41,788 bases of DNA from Nocardia miyunensis NBRC 108239. GTDB lineage: Bacteria > Actinomycetota > Actinomycetes > Mycobacteriales > Mycobacteriaceae. Under the pieces are notes generated by a model. The model was not told where the DNA came from and made no database searches. It worked only from the letters and a program-made list of their open reading frames with translations. Of this stretch, positions 26,130 to 33,597 are shown in pieces. Both the position numbers and the translations under genes were made by a program. How positions within the stretch are numbered: position 1 is the stretch's first letter; each line of letters opens with the position of its first letter. The stretch lies in assembly GCF_001613065.1 (NCBI RefSeq), contig NZ_BDBQ01000117.1, positions 1-41,788 of the forward strand. The letters run 5' to 3'.

Positions 26130-26957
26130 CTATCCCGCGAGGTCGAATTTTCCGGAGACGCCGTATATGGCCAGTGAGGCGAACAGGACAACCATCACCA
26201 CCACAGCCAGCGAGGTGCGAACAGCACGTCCGACTGCCTCTCCGACCCCCGCCGGACCGCCCGCGGCCCCATATCCGAAATAGCAATGGATCAACATCAC
26301 CACCAACGCCATCAGCAATGCCTGCAGAAAAGACCACAACAGGTCGCTCGGACGCAGGAAAGTAAAGAAGTAGTGGTCGTAGATTCCGGAAGGTTGTCCG
26401 TAGACATCGACCGTGATCACCCGGGCGGCAAGAAAAGACATGATGACAGCAACCGAGTAGATGGGCACGATCGCGACCACGCCTGCGATCACCCGTGTCG
26501 ACACCAGATACGACATCGATCGAATCCCGGCGACCTCCAGCGCGTCGACCTCCTCGCTGATCCGCATCGCCCCCAACTGCGCGGTCGACCCCGCGCCGAT
26601 CGTCGCCGACAATGCGATACCCGCTGTGATGGGCGCCATGATTCGAACATTGCAGAATGCCGCGAAGAATCCGGTGAGCGCATCGACGCCGATGTTTCCC
26701 AGCGAATTGAAGCCCTGAATCGCCGCGAGGGTGCCGCCCGCGAAGGTCATGAACCCGACGATCACGATAGTGCCCCCGATAACGGCGAGCGTTCCGGTGC
26801 CCATGCCGATCTCGGCGATCAGGCGCATCGTTTCTCGATTGTACGAGCGCAACGCATGCGGCGAGTAGCGTACGGTCTTCCAGTAGAACAACGCCTGATC
26901 GCCCAGAGACTCCAATGTCCTGCGCGGGGCGACGACCAATGTCGATATTGTAGCCAT
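26130..26957 (-). CDS. yrbEB: YrbE family permease, second subunit
   Basis: A 275-residue MlaE/YrbE-type integral membrane permease with about five to six helices. The family centre is clear: MAPITAGIALSATIGAGSTA, MRISEEVDALEVAG and IRSMSYLVSTRVIAGVVAI. The EEVDALEVAG element is the coupling region that meets the MceG ATPase. The ATG at 26957 is 2 nt from the yrbEA stop, with GGGAAAG upstream. It forms the transmembrane core of the importer with the other YrbE. Confidence 0.92.
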   Translation of the reverse strand: MATISTLVVAPRRTLESLGDQALFYWKTVRYSPHALRSYNRETMRLIAEIGMGTGTLAVIGGTIVIVGFMTFAGGTLAAIQGFNSLGNIGVDALTGFFAAFCNVRIMAPITAGIALSATIGAGSTAQLGAMRISEEVDALEVAGIRSMSYLVSTRVIAGVVAIVPIYSVAVIMSFLAARVITVDVYGQPSGIYDHYFFTFLRPSDLLWSFLQALLMALVVMLIHCYFGYGAAGGPAGVGEAVGRAVRTSLAVVVMVVLFASLAIYGVSGKFDLAG

Positions 26958-26959
26958 GA

Positions 26960-27790
26960 CTACTTTCCCGTTCCGTACTTGACGCCGACAGCTGTGGCGA
27001 TGACATTCACGGCGAATAGCGCCATGAAGGCATACACCACGGTTTCGTTCACCGCGTCTCCGACACTCTTCGCGCCACCCTTGACGGTGAGTCCGCGATA
27101 GCACGCGACCAATCCCGCTATCAGCCCGAAAATGCAACCTTTAGATTCGGATATGACAACCTCGGGCGTTCCGGTGACAAAAGTCAACGAGGACACGTAA
27201 GCACCGGGTGTAACGTTCTGAAAAAAGACTGAGAAAATGAATCCGCCGACTATTCCGATGGTGATGACCAAGCCGTTCAACAGCAGGGCGATCATCGTGG
27301 AGGCCAGAACACGTGGCACGACCAGCCGGTGAATCGGATCGATGCCGAGTACCCGCATCGCATCGATTTCCTCGCGGATGGTGCGCGCCCCGAGATCGGC
27401 GCAGATCGCAGTCGCGCCCGCGCCGGCCACCACGAGAACCGTCACCAGCGGCCCGATCTGGGTAACCGCGCCGAGCGCGGCGCCGGCGCCGGACAGATCT
27501 GCCGCGCCGAATTCCACCAGAAGGACATTCAGGGTAAATACCACCAGGACGGTGAACGGCACCGCGACCATCAGTGTGGGTACCATCGATACTCGAACGA
27601 TGAACCAGGACTGCAGCACGAATTCCCGCCATTGAAACGGCGCCTTCACCATGGCACGAAATGTCGCGGCACACATTTCGAAGAATGCGCCGACCGGCCG
27701 CAGAGCAGGATCGACCAGTTTCGACACTCTCGCTGTCCGGTGCATCACCGATTTCGGTGTGGCCGAGCCGGTATCCGGCGAACCGGTCAT
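26960..27790 (-). CDS. yrbEA: YrbE family permease, first subunit
   Basis: The first gene of the mce operon, 276 residues. It has the MlaE/YrbE fold, with VVAGAGATAICADLGARTI, REEIDAMRVLGIDPIHRLVV (coupling helix) and a final AFMALFAVNVIATAV helix. The preferred ATG is at 27790, six bases after AGGAGG; upstream in-frame GTG and ATG codons at 27808 and 27805 lack a proper site. The N-terminal 35 residues are hydrophilic. Its promoter must lie within the 477-bp gap up to the hydrolase gene. Confidence 0.93.
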   Translation of the reverse strand: MTGSPDTGSATPKSVMHRTARVSKLVDPALRPVGAFFEMCAATFRAMVKAPFQWREFVLQSWFIVRVSMVPTLMVAVPFTVLVVFTLNVLLVEFGAADLSGAGAALGAVTQIGPLVTVLVVAGAGATAICADLGARTIREEIDAMRVLGIDPIHRLVVPRVLASTMIALLLNGLVITIGIVGGFIFSVFFQNVTPGAYVSSLTFVTGTPEVVISESKGCIFGLIAGLVACYRGLTVKGGAKSVGDAVNETVVYAFMALFAVNVIATAVGVKYGTGK

Positions 27791-28267
27791 CGACTTCCTC
27801 CTCATCACTGTGGACAGCGGCAGTCCCGAGTTCGGTGGATCCGCTGTCGAAATGGGGTGACTCAGCTCCCGGATGTACGGTGTGTGCGGTTATTCGCGCA
27901 ACCTCCGAACTGGGGCCGGATAACACTCACGTCATCGAGAACGTCCTAAACATATGACGCGAATCACCTGCGGGCGATATCCCCCGGGGGGAAGCCCACT
28001 ATCCGATCGGGGGAGATTCCCGCACCCCGATCACCTCGGGCCAGGGCGCTGACGTCGAGTTTTCCGGCGAACATCATGCCGATTCGGCACAGGAATAACG
28101 ATCGATCGATCATTTTGCCCGCTTCCTGCCCATCACTCCCCCCCTATAGGAGGGCGTATCGCCTATCGGAGGAGGATTCGGCGACGACGAGCACTGATCA
28201 GGATGGGTTGCAGGTAGCACAGTCTCTGCCGAACTCCGAGTAAACCGATCCAGAAGGGTGAGCCGCG
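27791..28267. promoter_or_regulatory. Divergent region between mce operon and cell-wall hydrolase
   Basis: No gene is visible in this 477-bp stretch. It must hold promoters in both directions. It contains the palindrome CCCCCGGGGG (27981-27990), a stem GATCGGGG/CCCCGATC (28005-28012 with 28025-28032), and a direct repeat CCTAT(A/C)GGAGG at 28143-28153 and 28162-28172, spaced 19 bp. No convincing -35/-10 pair was found. A cyclic-di-AMP (ydaO) riboswitch, which often precedes such hydrolases, was looked for and not recognised. Confidence 0.45.
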
Positions 28268-29596
28268 ATGTCGGATCCGATTTCCGTGATCGCCACCATC
28301 GTGATTAACGCGACGGGTGCGATCGACAACGCCAACCTTCCCAGCGGCGCCAAGGCATCCGCGCAGGTAGCAGTCGAATCTGGTGGCAAAGCCGCCACAT
28401 CGCTCAGTGCCCGACTCGACCACGCGGTCGCACAGTTGCCCGAGCCGGCGCAACAGGCCGCCCGCAATGGCATTCAAGGAGCCTCCGATCACATCGCAGC
28501 GATGATGTCGGCACCGAATGCGCTTCGAGCGCAATCCGATACGAATCACGAGCCGGTCCGGACCCGGACAGATCCCGCCGAAAGCCACCGTCAGCCGCCG
28601 GCGACCCGCATCGTGCCTGCGGGCCAGTTTCCCGACAGCCAGGGCACAGTCGGTCCGACTCGTTCGATTGTCATCCAGGTACCCGATGCCGCAGCGGCGC
28701 CGCCGGCGATGACCAGCGGGCGAATCGCAGCATTCGTGCCGTGGTTCCAGCAGGCCGGGACGCTGTGTTCCGGTGTTACAGCGCCCACTCTGGCGGCTCT
28801 CTACGCAGCCGAGAACGGATTCCACTACGGGCCCGACGCACCCGTATCACCGGCCGGCGCGCTCGGGCCCGGACAGTTCATGCCTGGCACCTGGGCTGTT
28901 TATGGAAAGGACGTTCACGGCACCGGTCGCGCCGATGTCTTCGATGTCGGCGACTCGGTCATGGCGTCGGGACACCTGTTGTGCGACGACTACCGGCGGA
29001 TACAGTCGTGGAAGGCCAAGGGGCTGGTTACCGGCGACACGCTGGACCTCACCCTCGCCGCCTACAATGCCGGCGCCGCAGCTGTTCTGCGCTCACACGG
29101 GATGCCGTCCGGCAGCGCCGATTACGAAAACCAAACCAAACCCTACGTCGCCCGCATCCGGGCGACCGAGAAGGACTACGACTGGCTCCAGCAGGCATCC
29201 GATCTGCTCCGCCCAGCCACCGACATCGGCACACGCATTGTCGCCGACGCGATGAAATACCTCGGTATTCCGTATGTCTGGGGCGGCGGGGGCAGCAATG
29301 GGCCGTCCATGGGCGGATTCGATTGCTCCGGACTCACGTCCTATGCCGTGCACACCGCCAGCGGCGGAACCATCACCCTGCCCCGTACCTCACAAGGCCA
29401 ATGGCACGTCGGCACCGAGGTCCCCCTGCCGGACGCAGCACCGGGTGATCTGTTGTTCGGCAACTGGGGTCCCGACGGCCCGGGCCACGTTGCCATCTAT
29501 CTCGGTAACAACCGCATGATCCAGGCCCCGCAGCCCGGCGACTCTGTCCGGATCAGCCCCGTCATGCCCGGCATGCACGCCCGCCGGATCAACTGA
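28268..29596 (+). CDS. Lytic transglycosylase-like / NlpC-P60 cell-wall hydrolase
   Basis: A 442-residue two-domain peptidoglycan hydrolase. Residues about 150-300 form an SLT/lysozyme-like domain with likely catalytic E182 (YAAENGF), then GALGPGQFMPGTW and DLTLAAYNAGAA. Residues about 322-442 form an NlpC/P60 endopeptidase with C353 (FDCSG) and H407 (GHVAIYLG). The N-terminus (MSDPISVIATIVINATGAID) has no basic residues and no clear signal peptide or membrane anchor, which is odd for an exported enzyme. A missed upstream start or an unusual export route could explain this. The ATG follows AAGGGTGAG. A hairpin follows the stop. It cuts glycan strands and stem peptides if exported. Confidence 0.88.
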   Translation: MSDPISVIATIVINATGAIDNANLPSGAKASAQVAVESGGKAATSLSARLDHAVAQLPEPAQQAARNGIQGASDHIAAMMSAPNALRAQSDTNHEPVRTRTDPAESHRQPPATRIVPAGQFPDSQGTVGPTRSIVIQVPDAAAAPPAMTSGRIAAFVPWFQQAGTLCSGVTAPTLAALYAAENGFHYGPDAPVSPAGALGPGQFMPGTWAVYGKDVHGTGRADVFDVGDSVMASGHLLCDDYRRIQSWKAKGLVTGDTLDLTLAAYNAGAAAVLRSHGMPSGSADYENQTKPYVARIRATEKDYDWLQQASDLLRPATDIGTRIVADAMKYLGIPYVWGGGGSNGPSMGGFDCSGLTSYAVHTASGGTITLPRTSQGQWHVGTEVPLPDAAPGDLLFGNWGPDGPGHVAIYLGNNRMIQAPQPGDSVRISPVMPGMHARRIN

Positions 29597-29606
29597 GTAC
29601 GAACGT

Positions 29607-29641
29607 GGCGGCTCCCCCGGAATTCACCCGGGGAAGCCGCC
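29607..29641. terminator. Bidirectional terminator after the hydrolase gene
   Basis: GGCGGCT (29607-29613) pairs with AGCCGCC (29635-29641), and a CCCCGG core pairs with CCGGGG, separated by one mismatch and a 7-nt loop. It lies 10 nt past the hydrolase stop and 73 nt before the stop of the convergent regulator gene. Confidence 0.75.
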
Positions 29642-29713
29642 ATCACATATCGAATGGAAGGAGTCCGACCACGCAGATCGCCGGTCACACGCGAAAGAGG
29701 CGAAGCCGCAGCA

Positions 29714-30904
29714 CTATTCGCCCAGCAGCGACCAGGCGATCGCCTGTGCCCGGTTTGCCGCACCGAATTTCCGGAGAATATGTTTGACGTGCGATTTCAC
29801 AGTGCCCTCGGTGATGACCAACTGCTCGGCGATGGCACGATTGGTAGCGCCCGCAACCATCAGGCGGAAGACGTCCGCTTCCCGTTCGGTGAGACTACCG
29901 GTCGTTCCGTAGACGGACTTCGACGGAGTCGGGTTTTCGTGATCGTCAGAATCGGCCGCACGGACCATGGCGATATCGGATTCACACAGGTCGTCCATAC
30001 GATTCACCGCTGAAACGACCAAGTCCCGCACCTGGTCACGCTGGTCGCGTAGCCGCTCCAGTAACACCGTGCGTTCGTAGATGTGGCTGAAGCCATCGGT
30101 GAAGGCCCACAACACATCCCGGTCCCCCTCATCGGCGCGGCGAGTCAGCGGATGGTGGTCGGCATGGACGAATCCGACCACGTCGTCAGCATGGACGATC
30201 GGTGCCACCACATACGACCGGGACCGCCCGGCATCGACGATGATCGGCTTGTACACCGCGGCGTTGGATGTGTCGTACACCAACGACGGACGCCGTTTGG
30301 CGAGCAACTGTGCCTCTGGCGCACGGGAATCGAGCGGAATGCTCTGGTTGATCCAGTCCACGAACCACGATTCAGATTGGCGCTCGCCTGCGAAATGCGC
30401 CATCGACGGACGCCATGAGCGGCCCTCGACCCGGGACAGAACGACCCGCTGGAAACCGCACCGCAGCACGACCTCCTCGCAGGCTACGTCGAGCAACGCC
30501 GTGGTGTCGCGAATACTTCGCAACCGACTCAGTCCCGCGGCACACTCCGCCAGCCGCTGACTGCGTTGACCAGTGTCGTGGAGGTAAAGGTCCATTGCCA
30601 GTTGCTGCAGCTCGAGAATCAGTCCGCACAACGTCTCGGCAGCCGTACTATCGGTGCTGCGGACATTGCGCAATCGCGCAATGCAGAAGTGGACGAGATT
30701 TGAGACCACCTCCGCCGAACGCCACGGGCCGTCCCATTCCATCTGTGGGAGAGGGGCGGCACCACCGACCGCCTCGAAGACCGCGTCCCGCAGCACTGCG
30801 AGCCGGGCTACAAGTTCATTCTCTCGTCGACGCCATCCCAGGCGAACGCGGCCGGTCGGGCTGGTGCCGGTGCAATCACTGGCCATTGCTACAGGCATTG
30901 TCAC
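29714..30904 (-). CDS. GAF domain LuxR-family transcriptional regulator, second of pair
   Basis: A 396-residue DNA-binding regulator. A central GAF-like sensor region (about 145-275) contains FQRVVLSRVEGRSW and YVVAPIVHADDVVGFVHAD. The C-terminus (about 335-391) is a LuxR helix-turn-helix with LTEREADVF, ATNRAIAEQLVITEGTVKSH and VKHILRKFGAANRAQAI. No receiver domain is present, so it probably senses a small molecule. The start is a GTG overlapping the upstream stop (GTGA); an ATG two codons later is an alternative. It is a paralogue of the preceding gene. The target genes are unknown, but the divergent block 7 is a fair guess. Confidence 0.88.
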   Translation of the reverse strand: MTMPVAMASDCTGTSPTGRVRLGWRRRENELVARLAVLRDAVFEAVGGAAPLPQMEWDGPWRSAEVVSNLVHFCIARLRNVRSTDSTAAETLCGLILELQQLAMDLYLHDTGQRSQRLAECAAGLSRLRSIRDTTALLDVACEEVVLRCGFQRVVLSRVEGRSWRPSMAHFAGERQSESWFVDWINQSIPLDSRAPEAQLLAKRRPSLVYDTSNAAVYKPIIVDAGRSRSYVVAPIVHADDVVGFVHADHHPLTRRADEGDRDVLWAFTDGFSHIYERTVLLERLRDQRDQVRDLVVSAVNRMDDLCESDIAMVRAADSDDHENPTPSKSVYGTTGSLTEREADVFRLMVAGATNRAIAEQLVITEGTVKSHVKHILRKFGAANRAQAIAWSLLGE

Positions 30905-32076
30905 ACCCGCCGTTCAGAGTTCGTGGCCCGGATGTATTGCGCGATGGCACTGGCACGATTGGGAGCACCGAGCTTGTGCAGGATGTGCTTGACATGGGAT
31001 TTCACTGTGCACTCAGCAACCGTGAGCAGGTCTGCCACCTGGGCGTTGGTCACGCCACTCGCCAGTAGCTTCAGTACCTCACGTTCACGCGCGGTCAGTC
31101 TCGCCAAACCGCCTGGCTCGGTTCGGGCGGTGACTTCCGCCGGGGAGAATCCGTCCGCTTCGACAGCGACAGCTGTCCGGACCATCGGGTCCGGAAATCG
31201 GACTGCGATCCGCACGGGCGCTTCCAGAACTTGCTCGACGGATCGGAAAGCCTCCGAAAGCTGTTCGCGCTGGCGCGTCAGGCGTGATTCGAGCACCATG
31301 CGCTCGTAGATCACACCGACCCCCTCGGCGAACGTGCGCAAACTGTCCCGATCGGCTGTGGTGAGCGGGCGCCGCGACAGATAGGTGTCGGCGTGCAGCA
31401 ACCCGAACACCGACCCACCGACGATAAGGGGCGCCACCACGTATTCGCGGGTGTTGGATGCCTCCATCAGCGGCCGAAAAGTCCGCGGCTCATTCTGTGC
31501 GTCCGAGACGAGGGCAGGCAGCCGCCGCCGCACGATTTCCGCCTCCACCATCGGCGAGGCCAAGGCAATCTGCAGGTCGGCTATGTAGTCGGTGAGCTCA
31601 CGATTGAAGCCGCTGTCGTTACCGTCGGAGAGGAAGAGTAACCACGGCGCCCAGATGGAACCACGCACAGTCGAGACCATCGCCCGGTCGAATCCCGCAG
31701 CCGCGCACAGCTCGGCAGCGGCAGCTTCGAACACCTCGGCGGCGGTAGTCTTTCTACTCAACCGCGCCAACGCGTCGAAAATCCGTCCCGGTGCGAAGCT
31801 GGGCTGTGTGAGCGTGTGCTTGCGCAGCGTCGACTGCACCGCGCTGACATCGGTCAACAGCTCAGCCAGATCCGTTGTATCGGCCGGACGCCCACGTACA
31901 CAGGCAAGTCGTCGCTTTGTGCGCTCCAGTGTCACCCCCAGCAACTGGAGGTAGGGCCGGTTCGCGCCATCGCCGCCGGCGTGTTCGGCCAGCTCGCTGA
32001 CCTGAGCGTTCAACTCCACTATCCGGGACACCAGTGCGGCGAAAGTATGTTGGGGTGCTGCTACCGGTGCCGTCAT
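30901..32076 (-). CDS. GAF domain LuxR-family transcriptional regulator, first of pair
   Basis: A 391-residue regulator with the same architecture: a GAF-like region (about 115-270; FDRAMVSTVRGSIWAPW, YVVAPLIVGGSVFGLLHAD) and a C-terminal LuxR helix-turn-helix (about 325-380; LTAREREVL, TNAQVADLLTVAECTVKSH, HILHKLGAPNRASAI). The start at 32076 follows GAGGAAC at close spacing; the longer frame to 32154 has no better site. It lies 286 nt from the divergent block 7, and an inverted repeat next to a TTGACA in that gap may be an autoregulatory site. Confidence 0.88.
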   Translation of the reverse strand: MTAPVAAPQHTFAALVSRIVELNAQVSELAEHAGGDGANRPYLQLLGVTLERTKRRLACVRGRPADTTDLAELLTDVSAVQSTLRKHTLTQPSFAPGRIFDALARLSRKTTAAEVFEAAAAELCAAAGFDRAMVSTVRGSIWAPWLLFLSDGNDSGFNRELTDYIADLQIALASPMVEAEIVRRRLPALVSDAQNEPRTFRPLMEASNTREYVVAPLIVGGSVFGLLHADTYLSRRPLTTADRDSLRTFAEGVGVIYERMVLESRLTRQREQLSEAFRSVEQVLEAPVRIAVRFPDPMVRTAVAVEADGFSPAEVTARTEPGGLARLTAREREVLKLLASGVTNAQVADLLTVAECTVKSHVKHILHKLGAPNRASAIAQYIRATNSERRV

Positions 32077-32222
32077 AGTTCCTCGAACTTCTCTGACGCC
32101 GACCGGAATCCACGCAGCCAGCGTTCCGGGTGCCTCGTCGCGCCCTTGGCCCAACTCCCGGGGTGCCGCACCTCGCGCTCACGTTAACGATGTGTTGCGA
32201 GATTTACTTACGGCTACATGGT

Positions 32223-32246
32223 CGGTGATGTAGGTCACCGTGTCAA
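32223..32246 (-). promoter_or_regulatory. Inverted repeat beside a -35-like box upstream of the LuxR pair
   Basis: CGGTGA (32223-32228) and TCACCG (32235-32240) form an inverted repeat with a 6-nt spacer. A perfect TTGACA lies on the minus strand at 32241-32246, so the repeat would fill the -35 to -10 spacer of a promoter reading toward the regulators. The -10 box is not convincing. Repression or autoregulation is inference. Confidence 0.4.
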
Positions 32247-32337
32247 GTCCGATCTATAGGTATACATCGCACGAATACACCTTCAGAGCTGCTCCGCGAT
32301 CCTGAACGGTGCGACACGAAACATGCCGTCACCACGG

Positions 32338-32357
32338 TAGTGATTCATGATTTACTA
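32338..32357 (+). promoter_or_regulatory. 20-bp imperfect palindrome, site A
   Basis: TAGTGATTCATGATTTACTA ends five bases before the ATG at 32363. Eight of ten positions pair across the dyad. The embedded CATGAT could serve as a -10 box, giving a leaderless or nearly leaderless mRNA, and a bound protein would block it. Sites B and C share the TAGT and ACTA ends and the 20-bp length. Confidence 0.55.
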
Positions 32358-32362
32358 GCGGC

Positions 32363-33415
32363 ATGGCATTGCCTGAAGCCCTCGCGAATCGACTGACCGT
32401 TCCCGCCATCGCCGCGCCCATGACGAGCGTGTCGGGACCCGAGCTCGTGATCGCCGCATGTCGCAGCGGCGTGGTCGGCTCCTTCCCCACACATAACGCC
32501 GCCACCACGGAAAAACTGGACACCTGGCTCCGGCAGATCTTCGCGGCCCTCATCGACCACGACGGCCCGACGGCTCCCGTCGCTCCGAATCTGGTGGTAC
32601 ACCGGACGAATACCCGCCTTCAGGCAGACCTCGACTGCCTGGTCCGGCACGGAGTCGAACTCGTGATCACCAGCGTGGGGTCGCCGAAACCGGTCATCGC
32701 CCCCTTGCATGCCATCGGCTGCCGGGTATTCGCGGATGTCTCGAGCATGGCGCACGCACAACGTGCCATCGAGGCCGGGGCCGACGGCCTCGTGCTACTC
32801 ACCGCCGGCGCAGGCGGCCAGACCGGCTGGGCCAATCCATTTGCGTTCGCACGCGCCGTCCGAGCCCGCTACGACGGCCCGATCGTGCTGGCCGGGGGTA
32901 TCACCGACGGCACCTCGATACTCGCCGCACAGGTATTGGGCGTCGACCTCGTCTATCTGGGGACTCGATTCATCGCCACATCGGAAAGCCTTGCCACGGA
33001 CGAGTACCGAACCGCGCTGATCGAATCGACCCTCGATGACGTCATACTGTCCACCCGGGTCGGCGGCATCCCGGCCAATCTGCTGGCGAGCTGGCTGGCC
33101 CGCGACGACCAGTCCGCCGCCAACCAGGAAAGCTCGAGCGGATTCGAACAGGACCGGTTGTTGCGCAACCGCGCCGCCTGGAGCGCGGGGCACAGTGTAG
33201 CGGGGGTCGGTGCAGTCACCACGGTGGCCGAACTGGTCCAGGCCATCACAGAACAATACGAACGTGCGCGCGACAAGTTGCTGCCGACGCTCACAGAATC
33301 CCGCCCCGAGGCCCGGATCGACACCTACCGACCCGCCACCACCCCGGGCAATCAAGGGCGAGTGACCAGCTCCGCCGCCGGCACTGTCGACCTCAACAGA
33401 CCAGATAGTTACTAG
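32363..33415 (+). CDS. Nitronate monooxygenase / 2-nitropropane dioxygenase family protein
   Basis: A 350-residue TIM-barrel flavoprotein. Landmarks are PAIAAPMTSVSGPELV at the N-terminus, GVELVITSVGSPKPV, the phosphate-binding VLLTAGAGGQTGW, AGGITDGTSI and YLGTRFIATSES. Members oxidise nitronates, but many in catabolic clusters act as enoyl reductases or have other unknown roles, so the substrate is open. The C-terminal 40 residues are low in structure. The ATG lacks a ribosome binding site, and the upstream site A suggests a leaderless transcript. It probably belongs to the carboxylase cluster that begins 182 bp downstream. Confidence 0.82.
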   Translation: MALPEALANRLTVPAIAAPMTSVSGPELVIAACRSGVVGSFPTHNAATTEKLDTWLRQIFAALIDHDGPTAPVAPNLVVHRTNTRLQADLDCLVRHGVELVITSVGSPKPVIAPLHAIGCRVFADVSSMAHAQRAIEAGADGLVLLTAGAGGQTGWANPFAFARAVRARYDGPIVLAGGITDGTSILAAQVLGVDLVYLGTRFIATSESLATDEYRTALIESTLDDVILSTRVGGIPANLLASWLARDDQSAANQESSSGFEQDRLLRNRAAWSAGHSVAGVGAVTTVAELVQAITEQYERARDKLLPTLTESRPEARIDTYRPATTPGNQGRVTSSAAGTVDLNRPDSY

Positions 33416-33425
33416 CAAATCACTA
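33406..33425 (+). promoter_or_regulatory. 20-bp imperfect palindrome, site B
   Basis: TAGTTACTAGCAAATCACTA covers the stop of the preceding gene. Seven of ten positions pair across the dyad. It is the weakest of the three sites and lies 107 bp before site C, about ten helical turns, which would suit cooperative binding. Confidence 0.4.
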
Positions 33426-33512
33426 GAGAGGCCGAAGTTGATGGGTTTTCAGGCCTCGCCATGCCGCTTGAACCGCAACAAGCCCACACTTCCGCGATAA
33501 CTATCCATGCGA

Positions 33513-33532
33513 TAGTGTATGACCATTCACTA
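33513..33532 (+). promoter_or_regulatory. 20-bp imperfect palindrome, site C
   Basis: TAGTGTATGACCATTCACTA pairs at all but two base positions: arms TAGTG/CACTA and ATG/CAT, with one T-T mismatch and a central AC. It lies 66 bp upstream of the carboxylase start. The length and shape suit a TetR-family operator of the type that controls terpene and leucine catabolism, but no such regulator gene is seen here. Confidence 0.6.
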
Positions 33533-33597
33533 ACTCGCTGGTACGTCGTACTCGCTCGCCGGCAGTGATCGCGACATTCGAATCGAAAGGCGTACGG

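Noticed and set aside
27961..28267. Possible cyclic-di-AMP (ydaO) riboswitch before the cell-wall hydrolase
   Set aside because: Such switches are common before this enzyme class, but the conserved core elements could not be found by eye.
28163..28825. 220-codon minus-strand frame across the hydrolase start
   Set aside because: It is opposite a real two-domain gene and has only low-complexity Arg/Gly/Cys sequence.
30664..30683. CATTGCGC-AATC-GCGCAATG inverted repeat
   Set aside because: It lies deep inside a regulator coding sequence with no sign of a promoter or terminator.
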